Assembly (NCBI RefSeq): GCF_009928445.1
Contig: NZ_JAABNO010000012.1
Location: forward strand, 101,043-165,042
Source of the DNA: Clostridium sp. C8-1-8
GTDB lineage: Bacteria; Bacillota; Clostridia; Clostridiales; Clostridiaceae
Direction: 5' to 3'
Length of the DNA stretch: 64,000 nt
A program made the translations under genes and the position numbers. Below are positions 56,922 through 64,000 of the stretch, one piece after another. A model generated the notes under the pieces. It had not been told where the DNA came from. It saw only the letters and a program-made list of their open reading frames with translations, and made no database searches. Within the stretch, counting starts at the first letter, position 1. The number at the start of each line of letters is the position of its first letter.

Positions 56922-57009
56922 AAAATCAAGTAGTTGTGAAAGATATTCTATATGAGCGAGCAATTAGAGCAAGCTCATATAATCATATGATGACTGATCA
57001 CTTAATTTT
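56922..57009. repeat. 88-bp palindromic element, copy B
   Basis: The outer inverted repeat TTATTAAAATCAAGT (56917-56931) pairs with ACTTAATTTTAATAA (57000-57014), one mismatch. The core TATATGAGC...GCTCATATA and GATGACTGATCACTTAATTT follow the order seen in copy A (44206-44280), with about 12 extra nt in the central loop. It lies 31 nt past the glycosyltransferase stop and could also act as its terminator. Confidence 0.7.
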
Positions 57010-57039
57010 AATAAGATACCGTAATATAGTATCATTTAT

Positions 57040-58473
57040 CTATTGTTCTGTATTATCAGAGGTTTTTTCACTAAATTCATTTCTCTTTATTTTTCCCCAT
57101 TCATTTTTGAATTTCTTAAATCTTATGATGGCATCCATTCTAAAGAAGGTGGTCATTTGCCTATATCCAAAGTTCTCTAGCACGCCATACCAAGAAAGCT
57201 TAAGTAATTGCTTTACCGAAGGATACTTACTAAAAGTATATTCTTCTAATAATACCGCTCCGATAGAAAGTACAACTCCATATAGTATAGATGCAACTAA
57301 GAATAGAATAAAATATGAAGTATTCAAAAGTCCGAATATGTATGATAAAGGAATAAATATGTATCCTAAAACTTCTATTATAGGTCCTATCATTTCAAAA
57401 ATCCAAAAGTATGGTACTCCAAACATGCCAATAACTCCATACTTAGGATTTAGTATCAATTCTTTATGACGGAATAGACTGTCCATAAGACCTATCTGCC
57501 ATCTTCTTCTTTGACTTCTCAAATCTTTTACTTTTTCCGGTGCTTGAGTCCAGCAAACAGGATCAGGTATAAATTTTATCTTATATTTAATCTTTTTCTT
57601 TCTTAAACTCTTATGGATCTTTACCACTAGCTCCATGTCTTCACCAATACTATCATCTACATAGCCACCAGCTTCTACAACTACATCTTTTTTAAAAGCT
57701 CCAAAAGCTCCAGATATAATAAGAAGACATCCTAAAGCATTCCATCCCATTCTTCCACTGAGGAACGCTCTTAAATACTCTATTACTTGAAACATTGCCA
57801 ATCTATTCTTAGGAAGTCCTATAGACTGTACTTTTCCATTTTCTATATTACTTCCGTTAGCAATCCTTACTATTCCACCTACAGCCACAGTTTCCTTATC
57901 CTCTATAAAAGGCATTATTACTCTTACTAAGGAATCTCCCTCAAGCACTGAGTCTGCATCTATAGATGTAAATACAGGATATTTAGATATATTTATACCA
58001 GCATTTAAAGCATCTGCTTTTCCGCCATTATCTTTATCAACTAAGGTAAGATTAGGTATGTCCAAATTTTTATATATACCTTTAACTTTTTTTGTTTTTA
58101 TAAGATATCTAACTGGTTGAGTTATCTCCTTCAGATCATAGGCCTCTATAATCCTTTTAAAGGTTTCATCATTAGAACCATCATTAATCACTATAACCTC
58201 GAAGGATGGATAGTTAAGTGCAAGTAAAGACTTAATACTATCTACTATGGTCTTTTCTTCGTTATAAGCAGGCACTAGCACTGAAATAGGAATCATGTTG
58301 TCCGAGGTAGTATATTTCTTATAGTCAGAATAATTCATCTTTCTTATATAATCATAAAGGCTAAAGGCTGACAATATAAGCTGTATAAAATATATAGAAT
58401 TAATAGCTAGTACATAATAAAGTATGAAGTTATTAAAATGTAAGATTATTTGTCTTAATATTTCTAAGGTCAT
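57040..58473 (-). CDS. Processive family 2 glycosyltransferase
   Basis: A 477-aa membrane GT2 enzyme of the cellulose/PNAG-synthase type. N-terminal membrane segment(s) span about 10-40; the catalytic domain (about 55-330) has VPAYNEEKTIVDSI, IDADSVLEGDSL, EDMELVVKIHK and the processivity motif QRRRWQIG. Further membrane segments lie at 340-425. It should polymerise and export a beta-linked polysaccharide. Its ATG overlaps the HEAT gene stop by 4 nt. It lacks a PilZ domain, so c-di-GMP control, if any, must be indirect. The sugar product is unknown. Confidence 0.9.
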   Translation of the reverse strand: MTLEILRQIILHFNNFILYYVLAINSIYFIQLILSAFSLYDYIRKMNYSDYKKYTTSDNMIPISVLVPAYNEEKTIVDSIKSLLALNYPSFEVIVINDGSNDETFKRIIEAYDLKEITQPVRYLIKTKKVKGIYKNLDIPNLTLVDKDNGGKADALNAGINISKYPVFTSIDADSVLEGDSLVRVIMPFIEDKETVAVGGIVRIANGSNIENGKVQSIGLPKNRLAMFQVIEYLRAFLSGRMGWNALGCLLIISGAFGAFKKDVVVEAGGYVDDSIGEDMELVVKIHKSLRKKKIKYKIKFIPDPVCWTQAPEKVKDLRSQRRRWQIGLMDSLFRHKELILNPKYGVIGMFGVPYFWIFEMIGPIIEVLGYIFIPLSYIFGLLNTSYFILFLVASILYGVVLSIGAVLLEEYTFSKYPSVKQLLKLSWYGVLENFGYRQMTTFFRMDAIIRFKKFKNEWGKIKRNEFSEKTSDNTEQ

Positions 58474-59624
58474 GCTATTTCCTCCCTAGCGTTCATCTGT
58501 CTATAATCATTTATAACAGCAGCTAAAGCAATTTGTTCCGGATTCTCAGAACTTTCATAAAGCTGAATTCCCTTAGGAGAATTGTCTATCGCAGAAATTA
58601 TAATGTCTTTAGCAAATCTATCATTTCCTTGGAACACATAAGAAACTATACTCATGCCCTTATTATGGTTTAATATAGCTGTTGCAGCATTATATCTTAC
58701 ATACCATTGCTGATCTGAAAGTGATTTAGCTAACGGAAGTAATACATCTTCCTCTGAAAAGTTACCAAGAGCCCTTGATGCTACTGCTCTTACTTCCCAT
58801 TCACTATCTTCCAAAGCCTTTATCATATCTACTAAGTATTCTTTACTTCTCATATTTCCCAAAGCTTTTAATGAGGCTATCCTTAGCTCTTTATCCAAGC
58901 TATATAAGTAATTAGAAATCTCTTTACTTAATTCTGTATACTTACAGTTTCCTGCTGATTTTATAAACACGGAAGCTATAAAGCTATTACTAGAACTTAT
59001 CATATGTCTATAAATCTTGTCCCTATTTCCTTCGAAGCTATCTACTATCTCTATTAGACTTCTCTCACTTAAAATTATGGCTGAGTCAATATCTTCAAAA
59101 GCCTTTATAAAAGCTTCTTCATCTCCAATCTTTGCAAGAGCTAATAGAATGTTATACTTTACGTCGCTATTCTTTGTATCTACTTCAGCAAGAAGTGGTT
59201 CCACTGCTAACTTACTTCTAAAGTCTCCTAATCTTTTTGCCGCATAGGCCTTCTTAAAGTAATTGTTATTGTTCAAGTTCTCAATCTCATATTTGATAAC
59301 TTCAATACGCTCAGATAAGTTTATGATATTAGATCTAGAACTTACATCTGCATTTCCCAGATGAAATAATAACCTTTCCTCCACAATTTCTCTTTTAACT
59401 TTATTCTTACAAACAGCTTTAATACTTCTTTGCCCAGCAACAGAGCCTTCCTCCTGTGTTATTACTCTAATTACAGAATCTACTGAAGGAATTACTTCTT
59501 TGGAATACTTTTTCACCTTTTTCACCTTATAGGTCTGCATAGTCTTTTCATATAATATATAAATATATAGAAAAAATATTATAGTAGAAAAAAATATTAT
59601 AGACACATATACGTATTGTCCCAT
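58470..59624 (-). CDS. Membrane-anchored HEAT-repeat protein
   Basis: A 384-aa protein with one N-terminal membrane segment (about 2-25, YVYVSIIFFSTIIFFLYIYI). A large helical-repeat region follows, with clear HEAT-type units (FKKAYAAKRLGDFRSKLAVEPLL, LRIASLKALGNM, WEVRAVASRALGNFSEEDVLLPLAKSL, WYVRYNAATAIL). The start is the ATG at 59624 (MGQYVYVS) with AAAGGAG 9 nt upstream; the longer frame to 59732 lacks one. It probably scaffolds the glycosyltransferase, with which it is translationally coupled. Confidence 0.85.
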   Translation of the reverse strand: MGQYVYVSIIFFSTIIFFLYIYILYEKTMQTYKVKKVKKYSKEVIPSVDSVIRVITQEEGSVAGQRSIKAVCKNKVKREIVEERLLFHLGNADVSSRSNIINLSERIEVIKYEIENLNNNNYFKKAYAAKRLGDFRSKLAVEPLLAEVDTKNSDVKYNILLALAKIGDEEAFIKAFEDIDSAIILSERSLIEIVDSFEGNRDKIYRHMISSSNSFIASVFIKSAGNCKYTELSKEISNYLYSLDKELRIASLKALGNMRSKEYLVDMIKALEDSEWEVRAVASRALGNFSEEDVLLPLAKSLSDQQWYVRYNAATAILNHNKGMSIVSYVFQGNDRFAKDIIISAIDNSPKGIQLYESSENPEQIALAAVINDYRQMNAREEIA

Positions 59625-59733
59625 TTTCCATTTCTCCTTTGTTATCTTCGTCTTAAGTATCTGTTTTAAATGTAATTCGCCCATACTTCTCCAAAAGGTT
59701 AGTATATTGAAGTAAGTTACGTTGAAAATCATA

Positions 59734-61887
59734 TCAGTTTCCTATTTTCTTAAATTCATCCTGCAGTATATAGTATGAAGGCTTAAGTCTTTCATGGTAT
59801 GTAGGTTTATCCCACTTTTCCCAGCTATAAAGCTTCATTTCACTGTTCTCTACCACAGCATTTCCCCTTATTACTATGCCTCCAGCATATAAGCCACTTA
59901 TCTTCAAAGGACTTATACTATCCTTTTCATAAAAATCATCCATTATCATCTTTGTTGAAGGATCCATAACATTTAGTAATTGCCAAGGTATTCTTATTTC
60001 TATATTATCCTTATTAATAGAAAAGTCAGTTAAGGAATTGAAGTTTTTACTATCTGGATTGCCGTTTCCTTCTACCAATTTACCTGTCTCATAGCTCTCT
60101 AAAGGAAGCTCCTTTTTATCTTGTGGTAAAAATAGTTCTCTGTTTAGGCATAAGTAGATTGCATTAAATATTCTGCTATTCTTATTTTCATAAATAGAAT
60201 TTCTAGCAAGCATAGGTTCACCATTTGACTTTGTAGCCTTGTGTGAATACATATAATAAAATGAATCATAGTATGAATCCACTGTTATTTTTGAACCTTG
60301 ATTTTTGTCAAGCTGTATTAACACATCTGTTGGTCTTTTAAACTCTACTCTGTAATTTAAATCTTTTACATTACCAGACTTAGGTGTTATATCTATAGGT
60401 ATAAGCAGTTTGTCTTTATTAAAATCGAAGTCCTTAATCTGTGCCATTAAATATAGATACTTTTCATCACTTTTAGCATATAATTTAAGCTTATTATCAT
60501 TAACTAATGGCCTATCTTTGTTCCATTCTGATACGTCCCCATCTACGTAGACAATACTCTTCTTTTCTCCAGGTTCAAAAGCCATTAATCCAAACTCTTG
60601 TTCATTGGTTTGGGTGTTTGGCCAATAGGCTCTTCTATCTGCTATATCCAAATCCATAGTATTCCAAGTTCTCTTAAACCACTCATCTTGCCAAGTAAAT
60701 ACTAACCCTCCGGCATAGCCTGTATCATATATATCCCTAAGCATTGAGGCATCCATATAGCCTTGACTTTTTTCATCAACATTTCCTTGGTTATACCCCA
60801 TATATATGCTCCTATGTGCCATACCTCTAGAGGCTGGTATACCAAATTCAGCAACTAAAACTGGTACTGTATGCTCTTTAATTAAATCCTTTAAGTAAGC
60901 CTTATATGTATTTACCTTACCATTAGAGTCCCTAAAAGATTCATATTCATGCTGATAATTCATGGAATCAGGATAATATGGATAAATATGATATGAAGCA
61001 AAAAGCCCTGGTTTAAAGCTTTCTAACCTTTTTATATGTTCAGTGTTAACCTCTGCCATATCTTCCTTATCCAGAGGTTCATTTGGATGCTTTAAGGTAT
61101 CTGTAGTTACCCAGTTAGTAAAACTAACAGGTCTTTGCATATTATACTTCTCAGTCTCATACTGTATGGTATAATCACCAGTTTCACATAAAAAAACCTC
61201 AAAAGGAGATGCATTTTCTGTATATAGATATTTCCCCTTATAGCTAGTTAAGTTCTTATTAACCTTATTTGTGTTCTCTACTAAATTAGGATCCCACTCT
61301 ATTCCCAAGATCCACCCCACAACATAAGGAGAAATATCTTTCGTATAAGCACCGCTAGCATGACCTTTTTTCTCAGGCAGCTTTGCATTTCCATGAATTA
61401 TATCTATAAGAGATTTTATATCTTCCTCAAATCCATTTTTTATAGCAGGGTTATGGGCATCATTATACTTTGCTATGTCCTCTTCATTAACCCAAACCCC
61501 TTGAAATATGTACATTGGCTTAATAGCAGTTCTATTGTATTCATATAAAGCATCATAAAACTCTGGTTTAAGAATTGTATAAACTCTTATATAATCAGCA
61601 TTCATAGCAGCTATTTCCTTAAACCATCTTAAATACTCATCTTTGGTTATAGCTAATTCCCCCGGAAATGTTCCTGGTTTCGCAGCCCCTATATTTACCC
61701 CTTTAATGAAAGACTTCTCCCATTTACCATACCCATACACATAGAATGATTTACTATCAACCTTTGATACATAGGAAACTCCGTCATTCGTATAAGTAGA
61801 AATTTTATTTCTAGCTAGAAATAAATAGTTATAGCCTAAGAATATAGCTAAAACCATAACAATTGAAAACAATATGAACTTTTTCAT
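59734..61887 (-). CDS. Membrane-anchored TIM-barrel glycoside hydrolase-like protein
   Basis: A 717-aa protein with an N-terminal membrane anchor (about 3-22). A GH2/GH5-like TIM barrel spans about 35-450: GVNIGAAKPGTFPGELAITKDEYLRWF, YVVGWILGIEWDP (possible acid/base Glu), VPVLVAEFGIPASRG (possible nucleophile Glu) and FTWQDEWFKRTWN. A C-terminal beta domain like CBM9/DOMON (about 455-700, YVDGDVSEWNKDR, YLYLMAQIKDFDF) follows. I start it at 61887 (GGGGGGAAG upstream). It is the first gene of the operon with the HEAT and GT2 genes and probably trims or releases the polymer. Confidence 0.82.
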   Translation of the reverse strand: MKKFILFSIVMVLAIFLGYNYLFLARNKISTYTNDGVSYVSKVDSKSFYVYGYGKWEKSFIKGVNIGAAKPGTFPGELAITKDEYLRWFKEIAAMNADYIRVYTILKPEFYDALYEYNRTAIKPMYIFQGVWVNEEDIAKYNDAHNPAIKNGFEEDIKSLIDIIHGNAKLPEKKGHASGAYTKDISPYVVGWILGIEWDPNLVENTNKVNKNLTSYKGKYLYTENASPFEVFLCETGDYTIQYETEKYNMQRPVSFTNWVTTDTLKHPNEPLDKEDMAEVNTEHIKRLESFKPGLFASYHIYPYYPDSMNYQHEYESFRDSNGKVNTYKAYLKDLIKEHTVPVLVAEFGIPASRGMAHRSIYMGYNQGNVDEKSQGYMDASMLRDIYDTGYAGGLVFTWQDEWFKRTWNTMDLDIADRRAYWPNTQTNEQEFGLMAFEPGEKKSIVYVDGDVSEWNKDRPLVNDNKLKLYAKSDEKYLYLMAQIKDFDFNKDKLLIPIDITPKSGNVKDLNYRVEFKRPTDVLIQLDKNQGSKITVDSYYDSFYYMYSHKATKSNGEPMLARNSIYENKNSRIFNAIYLCLNRELFLPQDKKELPLESYETGKLVEGNGNPDSKNFNSLTDFSINKDNIEIRIPWQLLNVMDPSTKMIMDDFYEKDSISPLKISGLYAGGIVIRGNAVVENSEMKLYSWEKWDKPTYHERLKPSYYILQDEFKKIGN

Positions 61888-62131
61888 GTTCTTCCCCCCA
61901 GATGCCAAACTAAATGCTTACTAACTTTTAATAGATACAATCTCTGCTCATAAATGTTATATAAACAGTCTCTGTTAAAATACCATGTTGAAATTAAACA
62001 TAGCTTATAAATAAAATCAAAACATATAATACCATAATTATTAAATAATAATAACTATTACTTAATATATCTATAATATCATAATCAATTCCTAATTAGC
62101 TATATATATTATATTTATTTGATAATCATTA

Positions 62132-62160
62132 TTGACATCGCTTTCATTTTATACTTTTAT
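62132..62160 (+). promoter_or_regulatory. Candidate promoter
   Basis: TTGACA (62132-62137), 17-nt spacer, TTTTAT (62155-62160). A start near 62167 would give a transcript of about 90 nt ending at the hairpin at 62209-62248. Confidence 0.5.
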
Positions 62161-62208
62161 TATGAAAGACCTTATTATTATTCAAAATTAGTTATTTACA
62201 GCAAAAAA

Positions 62209-62256
62209 CATGGCATATTTAAGAATATTAATCCTAAATATGCCATGTGTACTTTT
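62209..62256 (+). terminator. Strong intrinsic terminator upstream of ldt
   Basis: Perfect 14-bp stem ACATGGCATATTTA (62209-62222) / 62235-62248, followed by ACTTTTTT on the + strand and TTTTTTG on the - strand. No gene ends here, so it is either an attenuator of the gene at 62343 or the end of a small RNA. Confidence 0.75.
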
Positions 62257-62342
62257 TTACCGTTGCGACTTGTTATTTACTCACTTAAAGCCTCTAATAT
62301 AAATATTATATAATATATCAATTTTATTTTAGGAGCACATCA

Positions 62343-62726
62343 ATGTCTGAATACCGTTTTTCAGAAGACTACTATGACTATTACAGAGCAACCTATCGAA
62401 TCACAATCAATACCGCTGATCACACGCTAACCCTCTACAAGAATGATATAGTATTCAAGAGCTACCCCGTTGCCGTAGGTAAAGCATCAACCCCAACACC
62501 AAAAGGTACTTTCAAGATAATTAATAAAGCCGTAAATCCTGGTGGCCCCTTTGGATCAAGATGGATGGGCCTTAACGCTACAAGTGGAGACTACGGAATC
62601 CATGGAACCAACAATCCAAGCTCCATAGGAAAGAACATCTCAAATGGGTGCATTCGTATGTTCAATAATAATGTTATTGAATTGTTTAATTTGGTACCAA
62701 TAGGGACTGTGGTGAAGATAGTGTAG
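62343..62726 (+). CDS. Small YkuD-type L,D-transpeptidase
   Basis: A 127-aa protein that is nearly just a YkuD domain: ITINTADHTLTLYKNDIVFKSYPVAVGK, TPTPKGTFKIINKA, and the catalytic HGTNNPSSIGKNISNGCIRM with nucleophile Cys. No signal peptide or membrane anchor is visible, though the family works outside the membrane, so export is unclear. AGGAGCA precedes the ATG. It is the second L,D-transpeptidase of the window and lacks the PG-binding domains of the first. Confidence 0.88.
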   Translation: MSEYRFSEDYYDYYRATYRITINTADHTLTLYKNDIVFKSYPVAVGKASTPTPKGTFKIINKAVNPGGPFGSRWMGLNATSGDYGIHGTNNPSSIGKNISNGCIRMFNNNVIELFNLVPIGTVVKIV

Positions 62727-62830
62727 TTATAAGCTAAAACCTTAACTGTCTGGTTTCGATATTATACCTATCCTCTCATAAAGCAAGGTTGTTAGTTTTA
62801 ATCTCTCAATTTTATTTCAAGATTAAAATT

Positions 62831-62866
62831 ATGGTGGTAGCTATTATTATAATTAGCTACCACCAT
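62831..62866 (-). terminator. Hairpin after rpn-like copy A
   Basis: Perfect 13-bp stem ATGGTGGTAGCTA (62831-62843) / 62854-62866. It resembles the hairpin at 63783-63817 (GTGGTAGC core), and the flanks are also similar. Confidence 0.6.
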
Positions 62867-62874
62867 AAGAATCT

Positions 62875-63285
62875 TTATTGATTATCCATTTCATCTTTTA
62901 ATGTAGTTACATCTTCTTCTTTCAATCCTGTTATTTCAACTATAAAAGAAATATCTGCTCCTTTACGAAGAGCATTTTTTGCAATCTCTTTCATTCCCTC
63001 GGCCTTTCCTACAGCTCTTCCTTCAGTCATTCTTCAATCTTACCTTCTTCCCTTGCTCCCTCAACCATACTTTTTTCCATCTAGTATTTGCTTCATTCGA
63101 AGCTCAGAAAGTCTTACTTTTACTGGATCTCTGCTTAGCATATCCAGTACAGTTATCGCTTTTCTTATTGCTGGTTCTACCATTTCACATACACACTTTT
63201 CTGGTTTAGTTAAAAATGCAAGCCACATATCTAAACTGTTATTGAGTTCTGGTTTTTCGTCTAAAAACTTTGGTAAACACTAATT
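62875..63285 (-). pseudogene. Decayed PD-(D/E)XK (Rpn-type) transposase-like gene, copy A
   Basis: The - strand reads KFLDEKPELNNSLDMWLAFL then TKPEKCVCEMVEPAIRKAIT, VLDMLSRDPVKVRLSELRMK and QILDGKKYG before a stop. It resumes as EGAREEGKIEE after a frameshift and again as MTEGRAVGKAEGMKEIAKNA ending LKEEDVTTLKDEMDNQ. This is the C-terminal half of the Rpn/PDDEXK transposase-like family, with at least two frameshifts. The N-terminal nuclease half is absent. Confidence 0.8.
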
Positions 63286-63357
63286 CATCTACTCTTTGCA
63301 GCTATTATCTATTAGCTTGGTATACGACATGTAAAACAGTCAATATTGGGCCAATCT

Positions 63358-63696
63358 TTAACTATTTCTTCTTTTCTGAATAGCATTAATAATGCTAAAA
63401 ATAGCTATAAAAGCCAATATACTTATAACTATATATGTTGTTATATCTTCTCTCTTGAAATAATATATAGATAACAACATAGCAACTAAAAGCAAAGTAG
63501 TTATATCACCCAAAATAAATATTTTAACATCCACCTCTTTTTTAGCAAATCCTACTATGTTTAGTATAATCATTGATAATGCAGAAGAAACGCCTAACAT
63601 CACTGCGCCTACCAAGATTTTACTGAAAAATAATCCAATTAATGCAGGTATCAACAATGCTATACCTAATCTTTCACCGAAGTATGTCCATTTCAT
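63358..63696 (-). CDS. Small membrane protein of unknown function
   Basis: A 112-aa protein with four predicted hydrophobic segments (about 8-27, 29-50, 58-77, 86-105) and a basic C-terminus (QKRRNS). I do not recognise the family. The ribosome site is weak (ACTGG before ATG). It lies between two copies of the Rpn-type element, so it may be cargo or a host gene that was bracketed by them. Confidence 0.6.
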   Translation of the reverse strand: MKWTYFGERLGIALLIPALIGLFFSKILVGAVMLGVSSALSMIILNIVGFAKKEVDVKIFILGDITTLLLVAMLLSIYYFKREDITTYIVISILAFIAIFSIINAIQKRRNS

Positions 63697-63782
63697 TAAT
63701 CCAGTCTCGGTATCATACCTTTACCCACATAAACCAAGGTTTGTGGATTTAGGCTATTAATATTAAGTCTTGCTATAAAATT

Positions 63783-63817
63783 TTAGTGGTAGCAATAAAA
63801 AAGACTGCTACCACTAA
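63783..63817 (-). terminator. Hairpin after rpn-like copy B
   Basis: TTAGTGGTAGCA (63783-63794) pairs with TGCTACCACTAA (about 63806-63817). It lies 27 nt past the stop of the partial gene. Confidence 0.6.
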
Positions 63818-63843
63818 TTTTTATCAATTATTAGTTTTCCATA

Positions 63844-64000
63844 TCATTTTTCTAATTTAGACTTAATTTCTCTTATTTTATTAATACTTAAGCCAGTTCC
63901 CTGTGCAATTACTTCTTCACTAATTCCTAATTTCAAAAAGTTTCGTGCAGCTTCCTCTTTTCCTTCAGCCATTCCTTCGATCTTTCCTACTTCCCGTCCT
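63844..64000 (-). CDS. Rpn-type PD-(D/E)XK transposase-like protein, C-terminal part (cut by the window)
   Basis: The frame is open to the window end and reads GREVGKIEGMAEGKEEAARN, then FLKLGISEEVIAQGTGLSIN and ends REIKSKLEK. This is the Glu/Gly-repeat tail and C-terminal helical motif (LKLGISEEVIAxxTGLS) of Rpn/PDDEXK transposase-like proteins. The stop is at 63844. Whether the whole gene is intact cannot be seen. The 3' flank is homologous to that of copy A. Confidence 0.82.
   Translation of the reverse strand, partial: GREVGKIEGMAEGKEEAARNFLKLGISEEVIAQGTGLSINKIREIKSKLEK

Larger units (their letters stand above)
61888..62342. other. Divergent region with possible small transcript
   Basis: About 455 nt between the polysaccharide operon (-) and a small L,D-transpeptidase (+). 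It holds the promoter and hairpin listed next. On the left side, GCAGAGATTGT and ACAGAGACTGT (- strand, near 61940-61975) form a short direct repeat in the operon leader. No riboswitch motif is seen here. Confidence 0.5.

Noticed and set aside
56936..57469. 177-codon + strand frame across the glycosyltransferase end and the palindromic element
   Set aside because: Antisense to the GT2 gene, no ribosome site and no recognisable protein.
61909..62118. Second c-di-GMP riboswitch in the leader of the polysaccharide operon
   Set aside because: I looked for the GACGCAAAGC and GCCNGGUUGCC blocks on the - strand and found neither.
62119..62313. 64-codon + strand frame running through the strong hairpin
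   Set aside because: It crosses a perfect terminator and lacks a ribosome site; the promoter-hairpin pair fits a non-coding transcript better.

Overview
The window is low-GC, with long AT-rich spacers, strong GGAGG-type ribosome sites and intrinsic terminators. The gene content (luxS, LicT with a bgl-type PTS, ECF sigma factor with a DUF4179 anti-sigma, YesMN-like regulators, Opp-type sugar transport, soluble [NiFe] hydrogenase, motAB, c-di-GMP riboswitch, secreted GH5 endoglucanase) points to a strict or facultative anaerobe of Clostridium sensu stricto, probably a motile plant-polysaccharide degrader. I cannot fix the species from sequence alone. I saw no rRNA, tRNA, prophage or CRISPR array.

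Layout. 1-8.1 kb: end of luxS, a YjgB-like lipoprotein facing an ECF sigma/anti-sigma pair, an alpha/beta hydrolase, and a licT-bglP operon whose leader carries a complete promoter, LicT antiterminator (RAT) and overlapping terminator. 8.7-17.9 kb: mostly single genes: a two-domain multicopper oxidase, a DUF554 membrane protein, a beta-lactamase-fold hydrolase, a MATE pump, a GGEEF diguanylate cyclase with 5TM sensor, a YhfC intramembrane protease, and a GntR-DUF1648 pair under a perfect 35-bp palindrome.

18.0-35.2 kb is a galactomannan (beta-mannan) uptake and degradation locus: a YesMN-like two-component system with a non-lipidated binding protein, a duplicated oligosaccharide-binding lipoprotein, an OppBCDF-type importer, a small membrane protein, an intracellular GH26 mannanase, an AraC regulator, an intracellular GH27 alpha-galactosidase and a small Cys-rich protein. 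The inferred flow is: oligosaccharides bound outside, imported by the Opp-type system, then debranched and cleaved in the cytoplasm. Both binding-protein promoters carry the same cre-like palindrome over the -35 box. A decayed piece of the araC gene lies between the two binding-protein genes and shows how the duplication arose.

35.5-42.4 kb: an L,D-transpeptidase that seems to start at ATT, a secreted GH5 endoglucanase, a flavoprotein and a divergent PucR-type regulator. 42.5-51.5 kb: a NERD protein and then a nine-gene [NiFe]-hydrogenase operon (small subunit, large subunit, protease, hypA, B, F, C, D, E) with two oddities: HypA lacks its zinc domain, and the small subunit has a changed proximal-cluster motif. 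51.8-54.3 kb: azoreductase and motBA. 55-62 kb: a cupin, a secreted TIM-barrel protein behind a c-di-GMP-I riboswitch, and a three-gene membrane/secreted polysaccharide operon (TIM-barrel hydrolase, HEAT-repeat protein, processive GT2). Two related palindromic elements of 75-88 bp sit in the hyp operon and after the polysaccharide operon. 62-64 kb: a small L,D-transpeptidase and two decayed or cut copies of a PD-(D/E)XK (Rpn-type) transposase-like gene with matching 3' flanks.
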